Source: Sulfurimonas sp. (GTDB lineage Bacteria; Campylobacterota; Campylobacteria; Campylobacterales; Sulfurimonadaceae). Taken from it: a stretch of DNA of 15,911 bases. Positions 1 through 7,136 of this stretch are shown piece after piece (the first letter of the stretch is position 1; each line of letters begins with the position of its first letter). The notes beneath the pieces are model-generated. The model had not been told where the DNA came from, did not search any database, and saw only the letters and a program-made list of their open reading frames with translations. The DNA lies in NCBI GenBank assembly GCA_027066935.1, contig JAMOMX010000095.1, positions 1 through 15,911 of the forward strand. The letters run 5' to 3'. The position numbers and the translations under genes were made by a program.

Positions 1-435
1 TTAATCATTTAAATCTTTTTTATACACTTTAAGCATGTCATTATAATGCTCCAATGTCATAAAACTTTTCTCAAACCTATAACGAATTATAAATTCTACA
101 ATTTTATCTTTGAACTCAACATCCACAAGCTCCGCTTTTCCAAAATAACCAAGTGAGATATTTTTACTTTTGACACGAGCTTCTTTATCATATGATATTG
201 CTAAAATTTGAAGATATTTACCTTTTTTTATCTCACCTAGATTTTCTTCTAAGAGTGATGCACCTGAGAGATTTACAGCTTTAAACTCAAAAATATCTTC
301 AAATTTTTCAATTTTTTTATCTATACCAATATCTGTATATAAAATTTTTAATGCACTAATATTATCTTTTCTAACTTTCTCATAAGAGGATATGTTATTT
401 GTTAAGTTTTTAAGTCTATCTAGCGCTGCACTCAT
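1..435 (-). CDS. Hypothetical protein (144 aa), divergent from murA
   Basis: I do not recognise this protein. It is a complete 144-residue frame with ATG start and TAA stop, and its start is supported by a strong Shine-Dalgarno, AGGTGGG, about 6 nt upstream (442-448). There is no signal peptide or transmembrane segment, so it should be cytoplasmic. The N-terminal 50 residues are charged and helix-prone; the middle and end alternate hydrophobic and charged residues as in a mixed alpha/beta fold (for example YLQILAISYD near residue 75 and KIVEFIIRYRFEKS near residue 110). It diverges from murA across about 105 bp carrying TATAAT-like hexamers on both strands. Position beside a peptidoglycan gene does not establish a related role. 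Confidence is high that it is a real gene and nil for function. Confidence 0.75.
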   Translation of the reverse strand: MSAALDRLKNLTNNISSYEKVRKDNISALKILYTDIGIDKKIEKFEDIFEFKAVNLSGASLLEENLGEIKKGKYLQILAISYDKEARVKSKNISLGYFGKAELVDVEFKDKIVEFIIRYRFEKSFMTLEHYNDMLKVYKKDLND

Positions 436-505
436 CTTTTACCCACCTAACTATATTAATACATAATGTTAGCATATTTTTAAAACATTATAATCCTAAA
501 TAAGC

Positions 506-511
506 TATAAT
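506..511 (+). promoter_or_regulatory. Probable -10 element of the murA promoter
   Basis: A perfect TATAAT lies 29 nt before the murA start, in the short divergent region shared with the minus-strand gene at 1-435. No good -35 hexamer is visible 17 nt upstream, which is common in Campylobacterota. A second ATTATA at 487-492 could serve as the -10 of the opposite-strand gene. This is pattern recognition only. Confidence 0.4.
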
Positions 512-540
512 TACACAAATATATATAACAAAAGAGTACA

Positions 541-1803
541 ATGGATTATTTACAACTAAAAGGGTCTCAATCTTTAAGTGGTGAGATTAAGATTTCTGGC
601 GCGAAAAATGCATCACTTCCATTAATAGCTATGACAATCCTTGCAAAAAATAATGTTAAAATAAGTAATTTACCACATGTTGCTGACATCAATACTCTTT
701 TAAAACTATTATCAAACTTGGGTGCATCCTGTGAGAAAACTAATGATGATATGCTTATAGATACTTCCAAGCTGCATGAAACAAAAGCTACTTACGATAT
801 TGTAAAAACTATGCGTGCATCTATTCTAGTTCTTGGTCCCTTACTAGCTCGTTTTGGTAAATGTGAAGTTTCTCTTCCTGGTGGTTGTGCTATTGGTCAA
901 CGGCCTGTAGATTTACATCTAAAAGCACTAGAGCAAATGGGCGCAAATATAGAGATAAAAAGTGGATATATAGAAGCTACTGCGTCAAATGGATTAAAAG
1001 GTTGTGATATTATTTTTGATAAAATCACAGTAACAGGCACTGCAAATATTGTAATGGCAGCAGCACTAGCAAGTGGAGTAACTACAATCACAAATGCAGC
1101 TCGTGAACCTGAAGTAGTTCAGCTTTGTGAAATTTTAAATGAAAGTGGTATTAACATAAAGGGGATTGGTACTGCAATTTTAACTATAGTGGGTACTGAT
1201 CGTAAGCTTATAGATATTGTTGGCTTTAGTGTAATTCCAGATAGAATTGAAGCTGGTACATATCTATGTGCTGGAGCAATTACAAATTCTAAACTAACAA
1301 TCACAAATACAAATCCTTCACATTTAGGTTCAGTTTTAGCAAAGCTTGAAGAGATGGGATTTTCTATTGAGTCAACAAAAGACACTATTACTATACATCC
1401 AACTAGTGAGATTAAACCCGTTAGGATTATAACTCAAGAATACCCAGCTTTTCCAACTGATATGCAGGCTCAATTTATGGCTTTGGCTACCCAAGCAAAT
1501 GGTGTATCTATAATTGAAGAAAGATTATTTGAAAATCGTTTTATGCATGTTAGTGAGCTTCAAAGAATGGGTGCTGATATATCTCTAAATGGACATACCG
1601 CTACAATTAATGGCAAATCAAATTTAAGTGCTACTGATGTTATGGCTACAGATTTAAGAGCTTCAAGTGCCCTTATTTTAGCTGCTTTAGTGGCAGATGG
1701 CACAACCGATGTTCATCGAATATATCATCTTGATCGTGGATATGATTCATTAGATAAAAAACTTCAAAATGTTGGTGTGGATATAGTAAGGTTGTCTGAG
1801 TAA
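541..1803 (+). CDS. murA: UDP-N-acetylglucosamine 1-carboxyvinyltransferase MurA
   Basis: MurA catalyses the first committed step of peptidoglycan precursor synthesis in the cytoplasm, transferring enolpyruvate from phosphoenolpyruvate to UDP-GlcNAc. The 420-residue length is typical of the family. The family's Lys-Asn pair is present at K22-N23. The catalytic loop reads PGGCAIGQRP with the nucleophilic, fosfomycin-target Cys at position 116 and the conserved Arg at 121. The aspartate matching E. coli Asp305 is D307 in YPAFPTDMQAQ. The C-terminal region has DLRASSALILAAL followed by HLDRGYD, as expected. The native Cys rather than Asp in the loop predicts fosfomycin sensitivity at the target level, by inference. 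The upstream ribosome-binding site is weak (AAAGAG). The gene converges on hspR, with an imperfect hairpin between the two. Confidence 0.97.
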   Translation: MDYLQLKGSQSLSGEIKISGAKNASLPLIAMTILAKNNVKISNLPHVADINTLLKLLSNLGASCEKTNDDMLIDTSKLHETKATYDIVKTMRASILVLGPLLARFGKCEVSLPGGCAIGQRPVDLHLKALEQMGANIEIKSGYIEATASNGLKGCDIIFDKITVTGTANIVMAAALASGVTTITNAAREPEVVQLCEILNESGINIKGIGTAILTIVGTDRKLIDIVGFSVIPDRIEAGTYLCAGAITNSKLTITNTNPSHLGSVLAKLEEMGFSIESTKDTITIHPTSEIKPVRIITQEYPAFPTDMQAQFMALATQANGVSIIEERLFENRFMHVSELQRMGADISLNGHTATINGKSNLSATDVMATDLRASSALILAALVADGTTDVHRIYHLDRGYDSLDKKLQNVGVDIVRLSE

Positions 1804-1816
1804 TACCCTTTCTATT

Positions 1817-1868
1817 TTTGAGTTACGTTGAACATTTTTTTTACGAAAAAACATTCACTTCACTCAAA
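1817..1868. terminator. Imperfect hairpin between convergent murA and hspR, probable bidirectional terminator
   Basis: The outer arms TTTGAGT (1817-1823) and ACTCAAA (1862-1868) pair perfectly. The inner arms pair with a few mismatches and end in a run of six A-T pairs around a small TACG-containing loop. It fills most of the 75 bp between two convergent stop codons, where a shared terminator is expected. There is no clean U-tract outside the stem on either strand, so termination is inferred from position and structure. The outer arms also resemble HspR operator half-sites, treated separately under findings. Confidence 0.4.
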
Positions 1869-1878
1869 GCCAAGGACA

Positions 1879-2256
1879 TCATTCTTCAAAGATTATCATC
1901 TCGTAGATTGATTTTTTTGTAACCAATGCCTTATCTGGTGAAACAGAGTGAGAGTTTTGTGCACGGGTAACTTGATCTCTTAACTCTGCTATCTCGCTCT
2001 CCATCTCATCTACATTGTCTTTTAAACGTAAAATAATATCAACACCAGCTAAATTTACACCAAGCTCTCGTGTAAGCCTTAAAATGAGTTTTATTTTATC
2101 TATATCCCGTTGAGAATAAAGTCGAATACGACCGCTTGAGCGAGCAGGAATAATTAAGTTTTCACGCTCATACTGACGAAGAGTTTGTGGATGGATATCT
2201 AATATCTTAGCAACAATACTAATTAAATAAACTGGTTCGTCATATTGATGAATCAT
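1879..2256 (-). CDS. hspR: MerR-family heat-shock transcriptional repressor HspR
   Basis: HspR is a MerR-type DNA-binding repressor of chaperone genes. The 125 residues begin with a short lead and then a winged helix-turn-helix (about 9-75), including the recognition-helix segment HPQTLRQYERENLI and the wing SSGRIRLYSQRD. The segment RLTRELGVNLAGVDIIL continues the MerR fold. A short coiled-coil (about 78-97) likely serves dimerisation, and the tail is hydrophobic-acidic. The ATG overlaps the stop of cbpA by 4 bp (ATGA), so the two are translationally coupled, as in the Helicobacter pylori cbpA-hspR operon. In that family the repressor binds HAIR elements (CTTGAGT-N7-ACTCAAG). A near match sits on the cbpA promoter here (3191-3211), implying autoregulation. 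Identification is strong; the regulon is inference. Confidence 0.93.
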   Translation of the reverse strand: MIHQYDEPVYLISIVAKILDIHPQTLRQYERENLIIPARSSGRIRLYSQRDIDKIKLILRLTRELGVNLAGVDIILRLKDNVDEMESEIAELRDQVTRAQNSHSVSPDKALVTKKSIYEMIIFEE

Positions 2257-3137
2257 AATTTTTCTTTCATTATTTGCACTAAATCCTCATCTAAATCATC
2301 TACTTTAGGCAATATAATATTTGCTTCTAAATATAAATTTCCACGAGTTTTAGTTTTTCTATTCATGGCACCCATCTCTTTTACACGAAATCTTTGCCCA
2401 TTTTTAGTATTTTGAGGAATTTTTAATTTTATCTCTTTTTCTAAAGTTGATATCTCTATTTTGTCCCCAAATAGAGCTGTTTTTAGTGGTAAATCAAAGC
2501 TTTTTATTAAATCATCACCCTCTCTGATATATTCAGGATTTGGGGCTACTGTAATTTTTAAAAACAAATCTCCAGCTCTTCCACCTTGAGCATGTCCCTT
2601 ACCTTTAACACGCATCTTTTCTCCACTTTTAACACCAGCTGGAATTTTTATATCAAATCTTTCACCTTGAACAGATACAGAGTGAGAGCCACCTAAAATA
2701 CTCACACTAAAAGGGATAGTTACATTTGTTTCTATGTCTAAATTTGGTTGTTGCTGTCTTTGGCTACCAAATGGGCTTCCTCCACCAAAACCTCCACCTC
2801 CAAAATGGCTGCTTCCTCCGCTAAAACCCCCGCCACCAGAGAACATTTGTCTGAGAATATCATCTAAGTCACCTTGTCCTCCAGCATGTGAACGAGAAAA
2901 ATCGTGAAAATTTTGTCCACCAAACATACTGTCGCCATGCATATCGTATTGTTGTTTTTTCTCTTTATCGCTTAATATCTCGTATGCTGAGTTTATCTCT
3001 TTAAATTTTTCTTCTGCACTTGATTCTTTATTTACATCTGGGTGATATTTTCTTGCTAATTTTCTATATGCTTTTTTAATCTCACTCTCATTCGCATTTT
3101 CTGAGACTTCAAGTGTTTCGTATAATGACTTTGCCAA
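2253..3137 (-). CDS. cbpA: CbpA/DnaJ-type co-chaperone (J domain, G/F region, DnaJ C-terminal domains)
   Basis: This co-chaperone stimulates the DnaK ATPase and delivers unfolded clients. The J domain occupies about residues 4-68 with the essential HPD motif at 32-34. A Gly/Phe-rich linker spans about 72-125, with several GGGGF-like repeats. The DnaJ C-terminal peptide-binding domains follow (about 133-294). The CXXCXGXG zinc-finger repeats of full DnaJ are absent, which makes this the CbpA class rather than canonical DnaJ. The start codon is TTG (minus strand, 3135-3137): the reading frame begins SLYETLEVS directly after TTG-GCA-AAG, and an AGGA ribosome-binding site lies about 6 nt upstream. 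There is no ATG before residue 66, so the TTG start is well supported. It is the first gene of the cbpA-hspR operon. Confidence 0.94.
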   Translation of the reverse strand: MAKSLYETLEVSENANESEIKKAYRKLARKYHPDVNKESSAEEKFKEINSAYEILSDKEKKQQYDMHGDSMFGGQNFHDFSRSHAGGQGDLDDILRQMFSGGGGFSGGSSHFGGGGFGGGSPFGSQRQQQPNLDIETNVTIPFSVSILGGSHSVSVQGERFDIKIPAGVKSGEKMRVKGKGHAQGGRAGDLFLKITVAPNPEYIREGDDLIKSFDLPLKTALFGDKIEISTLEKEIKLKIPQNTKNGQRFRVKEMGAMNRKTKTRGNLYLEANIILPKVDDLDEDLVQIMKEKL

Positions 3138-3176
3138 TTTATTTCCTAAAATTTATATTATTGTTTATTAAGTGTG

Positions 3177-3206
3177 ATTATATCATAAGAGTTGAGTGTA
3201 TGTCAA
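3177..3206 (-). promoter_or_regulatory. Near-consensus sigma-70 promoter of the cbpA-hspR operon
   Basis: Reading the minus strand, a perfect -35 TTGACA (3201-3206) is followed after 18 nt by a perfect -10 TATAAT (3177-3182). The -10 is preceded by TG one base upstream, an extended -10. Transcription should begin near 3170, about 33 nt before the TTG start of cbpA. Such a strong promoter on a chaperone operon makes sense if it is held down by a repressor; the HAIR-like element at 3191-3211 covers the -35 and spacer. Confidence 0.8.
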
Positions 3207-3211
3207 TCAAG
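3191..3211. promoter_or_regulatory. HAIR-like operator (HspR binding site) overlapping the cbpA promoter
   Basis: The sequence GTTGAGT, then 7 nt, then AATCAAG matches the HAIR consensus CTTGAGT-N7-ACTCAAG with one mismatch in each half and exact spacing. It lies over the -35 hexamer and part of the spacer of the cbpA-hspR promoter. HspR itself is encoded by the second gene of the operon. Consensus and repression mechanism are established for HspR in Streptomyces and Helicobacter; use here is inferred. Confidence 0.75.
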
Positions 3212-3238
3212 GCATTGTTCCACCTACGACTATTTTTG

Positions 3239-3257
3239 TTATACCAATCCCCATTAA
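3239..3257 (+). repeat. Copy 1 of a 19-bp perfect dispersed repeat
   Basis: TTATACCAATCCCCATTAA occurs here and, as its exact reverse complement, at 7137-7155. This copy is intergenic, between the cbpA promoter and the repeat-lipoprotein gene. It is flanked by ACCTAC (3222-3227) and GTAGGT (3261-3266), a possible 6-bp inverted pair. No other full copy was found in the window. Function unknown. Confidence 0.6.
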
Positions 3258-3390
3258 AAGGTAGGTATTTAAATAAAAGATATTTCTTTGATCTTTATAT
3301 CTATGTTAGTGAAAATTGAATTTCTACCAATAATCAAAAATCTTAAATTGCTTTTTCAGGACTGACTAATTAAAAAAAATGTATTATTAG

Positions 3391-3396
3391 TATACT
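3391..3396 (+). promoter_or_regulatory. Candidate -10 element for the repeat lipoprotein
   Basis: TATACT stands 18 nt before the ATG at 3415, with A-rich sequence upstream but no recognisable -35. The 277-bp gap 3138-3414 otherwise holds the cbpA promoter and operator, copy 1 of the 19-bp repeat and no credible gene. Confidence 0.3.
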
Positions 3397-3414
3397 TTAA
3401 TTTAATGGGTAAAG

Positions 3415-4380
3415 ATGAATTTTAAACTTTTAAATATATTTACGATTATCACTGTGTCTACATTATTTATAGGCTGTGGTGGAGGACTTACTTTGCAAGA
3501 AGTACAAAACAAATCTTTTAATAAACAAATATTAAATAATTCAAGCAAGAGTGTTCAACTAATTGCTGTTAAACAAAATAGTGCCAATATCGTTCATATA
3601 AAAAACCCAAACGAAGATGTTCAACTCGCAGCTGTTAAAAATCATCCTATGGCTATTATGTACATTAAAAATCCAAGCAAGAGTGTTCAGCTAGCTACTG
3701 TTAAAAAAAATCCAATGACTATTGTATATATTAAAAATCCAGATTATGATGTTCAGCTAGCTGCTGTGACAAGAGATGGTGAGATGATTAAGCACATTAA
3801 AAATCCAGATAAAATCATTCAACTTGCAGCAATCATTCAAAATGCCGATGCAATTAGATATATACCAAATTCACATAAAACTGTTCAGCTTGCGGCTGTT
3901 ATTAAAAATGAAAGTATTATTAAGCACATTAGAAACCCAGATAAAGATGTTCAACTTGCAGCTGTAAAAAAAAACAAAAATGCATATAAGTATATTAAAA
4001 AACCATATAAAGAGGTAATAATATATGTTAATGCAAAGATAAAGAATAAACCAATTAATTACACTATAGAAGATGCCCGCTTAACAGTTAAGTTATCTGA
4101 AAACTCAACTATCACGCTACTAAACCATACAGATGAATTTATCAAAGTCGCTTATTTATCAGAACACTATTGCCATAGTGTTGCCACTGTTAATGATTTA
4201 TATGTACCCCCAAATGGAACCATTAAACAAAATGCTCCAAATAACAACAGTTGCAAAATAAGCTCTATTGACACTGAAATCGACTATGGATTTGCTCTAA
4301 AGTATAAAGTTTCAGGTTCCTCTAAAAGGTTTTCACTTTTTAAGAGTGAAATTTTTAAAGTTACAGATTTAATAGATTAG
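3415..4380 (+). CDS. Lipoprotein with seven 22-residue tandem repeats (DUF4116-like)
   Basis: The 321-residue product begins with a short positive N-terminus, a hydrophobic core and a lipobox-like LFIGC with Cys21 as the lipidation site, so it should be membrane-anchored and face the periplasm or exterior. Residues 47-200 are seven consecutive 22-residue repeats with no length variation, of the pattern VQLAAVKxNxxxIxxIKNPxxD. They are probably two short helices per unit forming a small solenoid. The pattern resembles DUF4116-type repeats known from other bacteria, but I cannot confirm family membership. Residues 201-321 form a non-repeated C-terminal domain with two cysteines near 242-244 and 269 region (HYCHS, NSCKIS) that could form a disulfide. 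The likely role is protein-protein binding at the envelope. A hairpin with a following T-run lies inside the last codons (4331-4356). Function is unknown. Confidence 0.85.
   Translation: MNFKLLNIFTIITVSTLFIGCGGGLTLQEVQNKSFNKQILNNSSKSVQLIAVKQNSANIVHIKNPNEDVQLAAVKNHPMAIMYIKNPSKSVQLATVKKNPMTIVYIKNPDYDVQLAAVTRDGEMIKHIKNPDKIIQLAAIIQNADAIRYIPNSHKTVQLAAVIKNESIIKHIRNPDKDVQLAAVKKNKNAYKYIKKPYKEVIIYVNAKIKNKPINYTIEDARLTVKLSENSTITLLNHTDEFIKVAYLSEHYCHSVATVNDLYVPPNGTIKQNAPNNNSCKISSIDTEIDYGFALKYKVSGSSKRFSLFKSEIFKVTDLID
3553..4014 (+). repeat. Seven 66-bp coding tandem repeats in the lipoprotein gene
   Basis: Units of exactly 66 bp encode the 22-residue repeats starting at protein positions 47, 69, 91, 113, 135, 157 and 179. 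The most constant parts are GTTCAGCT-like (encoding VQL) and ATTAAAAATCCA-like (encoding IKNP). The repeats are diverged at the DNA level. Unit 5 is the most degenerate (IPNSHKT replaces IKNPxxD), and a degraded eighth unit may start at residue 201. Confidence 0.85.
4331..4356 (+). terminator. Terminator-like hairpin inside the 3' end of the lipoprotein gene
   Basis: TTTCACT (4331-4337) pairs with AGTGAAA (4345-4351), and T-A plus G-U pairs can extend the stem; it is directly followed by TTTTT. It lies upstream of the stop codon at 4378-4380. No better hairpin occurs between the stop and the convergent methyltransferase gene. Low GC makes it a weak terminator if it acts as one. Confidence 0.3.
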
Positions 4381-4424
4381 AGTTAGATTAAAATAAAGTA
4401 ATGCAGGCTTTATCATCATCAACC

Positions 4425-5198
4425 TTAATTTTTAAATTGATACATAATTATAGAAGAAGCAATTGCTACATTTAAACTTCTTACATCTCCTACCATCTCA
4501 ATAGTTACTACCTCATCACAAATATCTAAAATTTCTTTTCTTAATCCTTTACCTTCGTGCCCCATAAGCAGTACCCATTTAGTTGGCGTATTTAGATTTT
4601 TAAGCATGGTTGAGTTTTGAGTTATCTCTGCGGCAAATATTTTATATCCATTTTGTTTTAACTTAGCTATTGTTCGAAAAATATTATCATAGATACTTAT
4701 TTTTAATTTACTAACATGTCCCATAGATACTCTCAATGCTCGTCTTGCATAAGGGTGTGGTGCGTTTGATGGGACAAGATATGAGTTAACTCCAAGAGCT
4801 GCAGCACTCCTTGCAATTGAGCCGATGTTTTCTGTTGAAGTTATAGCATCTAGCATCAAGATGTTATCATCTAGCTCATCAAGAGAAAACTCTTTTGGAC
4901 GAATTCCATGAGCCATACAGTTGTGATGAACTTTATGTCCAACTATGCTTTGCATCTGTTTTTTTGTAGCTAAATAAAGATTAGAAATATTTTTAGTTTT
5001 TATTAACTCTTCAAACTCATCATAATACTCTTTTGTAGCTAATATACTTTTTATCTCTAAATCAGTTTTGAGTAAAACATTCACTACCTTTGGGCTATCT
5101 GCTACAAAACTATTTAATTTATTGAAATTATTATCACGCATTGTATGATAAATTTCTAACTCTAAAATATTAAAATTTTCTATACTAATAAGTTTCAT
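4425..5198 (-). CDS. SpoU/TrmH-family RNA 2'-O-methyltransferase
   Basis: A 257-residue protein of the SPOUT class that transfers a methyl group from S-adenosylmethionine to a ribose 2'-OH in tRNA or rRNA. The N-terminal part (about 20-105) looks like the small substrate-binding domain. The catalytic domain carries the three SpoU motifs: STENIGSIARSAAALGV (121-137, with Asn124 and catalytic-type Arg130), WVLLMGHEGKGL (208-219) followed by VVTIEM, and VRSLNVAIASSI (239-250) in the knotted cofactor site. The RNA target cannot be told from sequence, so no symbol is given. It starts 12 nt after the diguanylate cyclase stop, without a clear Shine-Dalgarno, suggesting co-transcription and possibly translational coupling. 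It converges on the lipoprotein gene. Confidence 0.9.
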   Translation of the reverse strand: MKLISIENFNILELEIYHTMRDNNFNKLNSFVADSPKVVNVLLKTDLEIKSILATKEYYDEFEELIKTKNISNLYLATKKQMQSIVGHKVHHNCMAHGIRPKEFSLDELDDNILMLDAITSTENIGSIARSAAALGVNSYLVPSNAPHPYARRALRVSMGHVSKLKISIYDNIFRTIAKLKQNGYKIFAAEITQNSTMLKNLNTPTKWVLLMGHEGKGLRKEILDICDEVVTIEMVGDVRSLNVAIASSIIMYQFKN

Positions 5199-5210
5199 TT
5201 TATATAAATT

Positions 5211-6647
5211 TTAAAGTACACAAACTTTATTTTTACCACTTTTTTTAGCATTATACATTGCTTGGTCAGCTCTTTGTATTATAGTATTTATTGTATCATC
5301 TTCAAGACATTGTGTTGCTCCACAGCTAATTGTAAGAGAGGTAGATATAAGATCTTTTATTTTTTCATCTTTTTGTATAATTTCTCTAAGTTTGTTAGAA
5401 ATTTTAACAGCTCCCTCTGTTGGTGTATCTACAAAAGCTATCACAAACTCTTCTCCACCCCATCTCGCATATATATCTGCTTTTCTAATGTTATGTTTTA
5501 ATAATGATGAAAATTCTTTTAATATATCATCACCAGTTTTATGTCCAAAATTATCATTTATTTTCTTGAAATTATCTAAATCAATAAATAATAAACTAAG
5601 TGGTTGATTATTACGCTTTTTTAATAACAATAAATATTCAAATTTTTCTTTAAAATTTCTTCTGTTTGGTATCTGCGTTAAGCTATCATAGTTAATTAAC
5701 TTTTCTAATTTTTTGTTGTGTTGAGAGATAACAGCTATTGTGATGAGTGTTATTATAAGTGTCAGCAAAAGAGATATAGTCATATTTAGATAAAAAGTAT
5801 TTTTTGTGTCTTTTGTAAAGTTATCAAGTCTAGCTTCAACGAGTAGATATATATTTAGTTCTTCAATATATTTTGTATTTAGTAAATGTGTATAACCATC
5901 TTTTTCATACTCAATTATATGTGTATTTTTTGATAAAATTGTATCTTTATATTTAGATAGTTCACTTATAGAATCTAAGTTTATTATCTTGTCTTGATTA
6001 TGTTCTTCACTTAAAATTATGTTTGCATTTTCATCTAAAAAACTCACTTTTAGCTTATAAACATCTTTAAACATTTTAAGCATATCATTGATATATGAAA
6101 TTTCAATGCCAACTCCAGCAGCACCTAAATAATTAAAATTATCATCAAGCATTTTAAAATTTATAAACATAATAAGCGTATTTGCTAAATGCTCATTTAA
6201 ATCTAAATTTATTTCATGCTCGTGAGGCGCATCTTTAAACTCAAAGTACCATTTGTTCGTTGGGTTTTGTTCGTCTATTTGTTCAATCAATCCGTTATGT
6301 GTATAATAATTTTTGCTTTTTTGAGAAACCAAAAATGTTGCAAGCATCCCATATTTATTTTTTATACTATCTAGATATTTTTGTATCTTTTGAACATTGT
6401 TCTCCTCTTGAATAAGCCAATCTTTCACAAAAGTATCGTGTGCCATCATTGAGGCCACTAAAAAAGGTTCTATCATATGTTTTTGAATCTCTGTGTAAAT
6501 ATTATCAACAGATAGGGGAAGGGACTGAGTTTTTAGTTGATTTTGTGTAGCATTCATAGAAATTTTGTAGTTTAAAAGTGAGCTGCCTATCGATAAAGTT
6601 AATAATAAAAATGAGATGATGATAACAATTTTATATTTAGATTTCAC
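5211..6647 (-). CDS. Membrane-bound diguanylate cyclase with periplasmic Cache-like sensor
   Basis: This enzyme makes cyclic di-GMP from two GTP. Transmembrane helices lie at about 7-24 and 288-308. Between them, a periplasmic domain of about 260 residues resembles the double-Cache ligand sensors (PFLVASMMAHDTFVKDWL near 61-78; GAAGVGIEISYI near 175-186). The cytoplasmic GGDEF domain spans about 318-478, with the metal and substrate region FIDLDNFKKINDNFGHK, the active site GGEEF at 397-401 and an intact inhibitory site RKAD at 388-391. It should therefore be active and feedback-inhibited by product. The start is GTG (minus strand, 6645-6647); no ATG exists upstream in frame and the next Met is residue 31, past the first membrane helix. 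It follows a small secreted protein gene by 14 nt. The sensed ligand is unknown. Confidence 0.93.
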   Translation of the reverse strand: MKSKYKIVIIISFLLLTLSIGSSLLNYKISMNATQNQLKTQSLPLSVDNIYTEIQKHMIEPFLVASMMAHDTFVKDWLIQEENNVQKIQKYLDSIKNKYGMLATFLVSQKSKNYYTHNGLIEQIDEQNPTNKWYFEFKDAPHEHEINLDLNEHLANTLIMFINFKMLDDNFNYLGAAGVGIEISYINDMLKMFKDVYKLKVSFLDENANIILSEEHNQDKIINLDSISELSKYKDTILSKNTHIIEYEKDGYTHLLNTKYIEELNIYLLVEARLDNFTKDTKNTFYLNMTISLLLTLIITLITIAVISQHNKKLEKLINYDSLTQIPNRRNFKEKFEYLLLLKKRNNQPLSLLFIDLDNFKKINDNFGHKTGDDILKEFSSLLKHNIRKADIYARWGGEEFVIAFVDTPTEGAVKISNKLREIIQKDEKIKDLISTSLTISCGATQCLEDDTINTIIQRADQAMYNAKKSGKNKVCVL

Positions 6648-6661
6648 AACTATTTTATGCC

Positions 6662-7078
6662 TTAAGAATTAATTGTAGCTATATTGTTTAACTGATCTAA
6701 AGTTTCTCTATTTAATTGTTTTTGTTTAATATCATATACCATACCAACTAAATATTGGTATGAGTCAAGTTTAACACTTCTTTTATGAAGAGCTGCTTTA
6801 CTGAGATAATTTAATATTTCATCTCTAGTTAAAATACTACATCCCTCTTCAAGGTTATTTATTTTTTTTGCAAATAGCTCTTCATCATCAATAAAATTAT
6901 TTGAGATGTTATATGCTGCATCTTTATCAAGCCCTCTTTTATGTAGTATTGTTGCTATGTTTAAGGATACTCTGTTTTTTTTTATTTGCTGGTTTGCGCT
7001 TAAAGTTGAAGCACCTACTGAACTCAAAGTAAGAGCAGAAGCTAGTAAAGTTGAACTAATTATATTATTTTTAGTCAT
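6662..7078 (-). CDS. Small secreted or periplasmic protein of unknown function (138 aa)
   Basis: I do not recognise this protein. A signal peptide is evident: TKNN, then a hydrophobic stretch (about 6-20), then SVGASTLSA with likely cleavage after GAS or LSA. The mature part, about 110 residues, is mainly helical and charged, with one cysteine (EEGCSIL) and segments ISNNFIDDEELFAKK and TRDEILNYLSKAAL. The ATG is preceded by AAAGG at 7 nt. It sits 14 nt upstream of the diguanylate cyclase in the same direction, so the two are probably one transcript. A periplasmic partner of the cyclase's sensor domain is one possibility but rests only on position. Transcription would enter from the short gap 7079-7136 or from the dehydrogenase genes upstream. 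Confidence 0.75.
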   Translation of the reverse strand: MTKNNIISSTLLASALTLSSVGASTLSANQQIKKNRVSLNIATILHKRGLDKDAAYNISNNFIDDEELFAKKINNLEEGCSILTRDEILNYLSKAALHKRSVKLDSYQYLVGMVYDIKQKQLNRETLDQLNNIATINS

Positions 7079-7136
7079 TTCAAAACCTTTAGATAGATTG
7101 TACGCAAGATAATTAAATGAATTGTGAATGAAAATA

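Noticed and set aside
1161..1171. GGGGATTGGTA in murA, matching 11 of the 19 bp of the dispersed repeat
   Set aside because: It encodes the Gly-Ile-Gly of MurA in frame and the match stops at both ends, so chance and coding constraint explain it.
567..1385. Several minus-strand open frames opposite murA
   Set aside because: They are antisense shadows of a highly conserved coding sequence, with no ribosome-binding sites or recognisable products.
3113..3319. A 68-codon plus-strand open frame between cbpA and the lipoprotein gene
   Set aside because: It begins inside the cbpA coding region and runs through that operon's promoter, operator and the 19-bp repeat. Its composition is that of translated AT-rich intergenic DNA and it has no ribosome-binding site.
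3553..4014. Possible CRISPR-like periodic repeat
   Set aside because: The 66-bp period is coding, maintains the 22-residue protein repeat and has no direct repeat/spacer architecture.
4398..4416. Weak hairpin TAAAG...CTTTA between the lipoprotein and methyltransferase genes
   Set aside because: Only a five-pair AT-rich stem with a nine-base loop and a short T-run; not convincing as a terminator.
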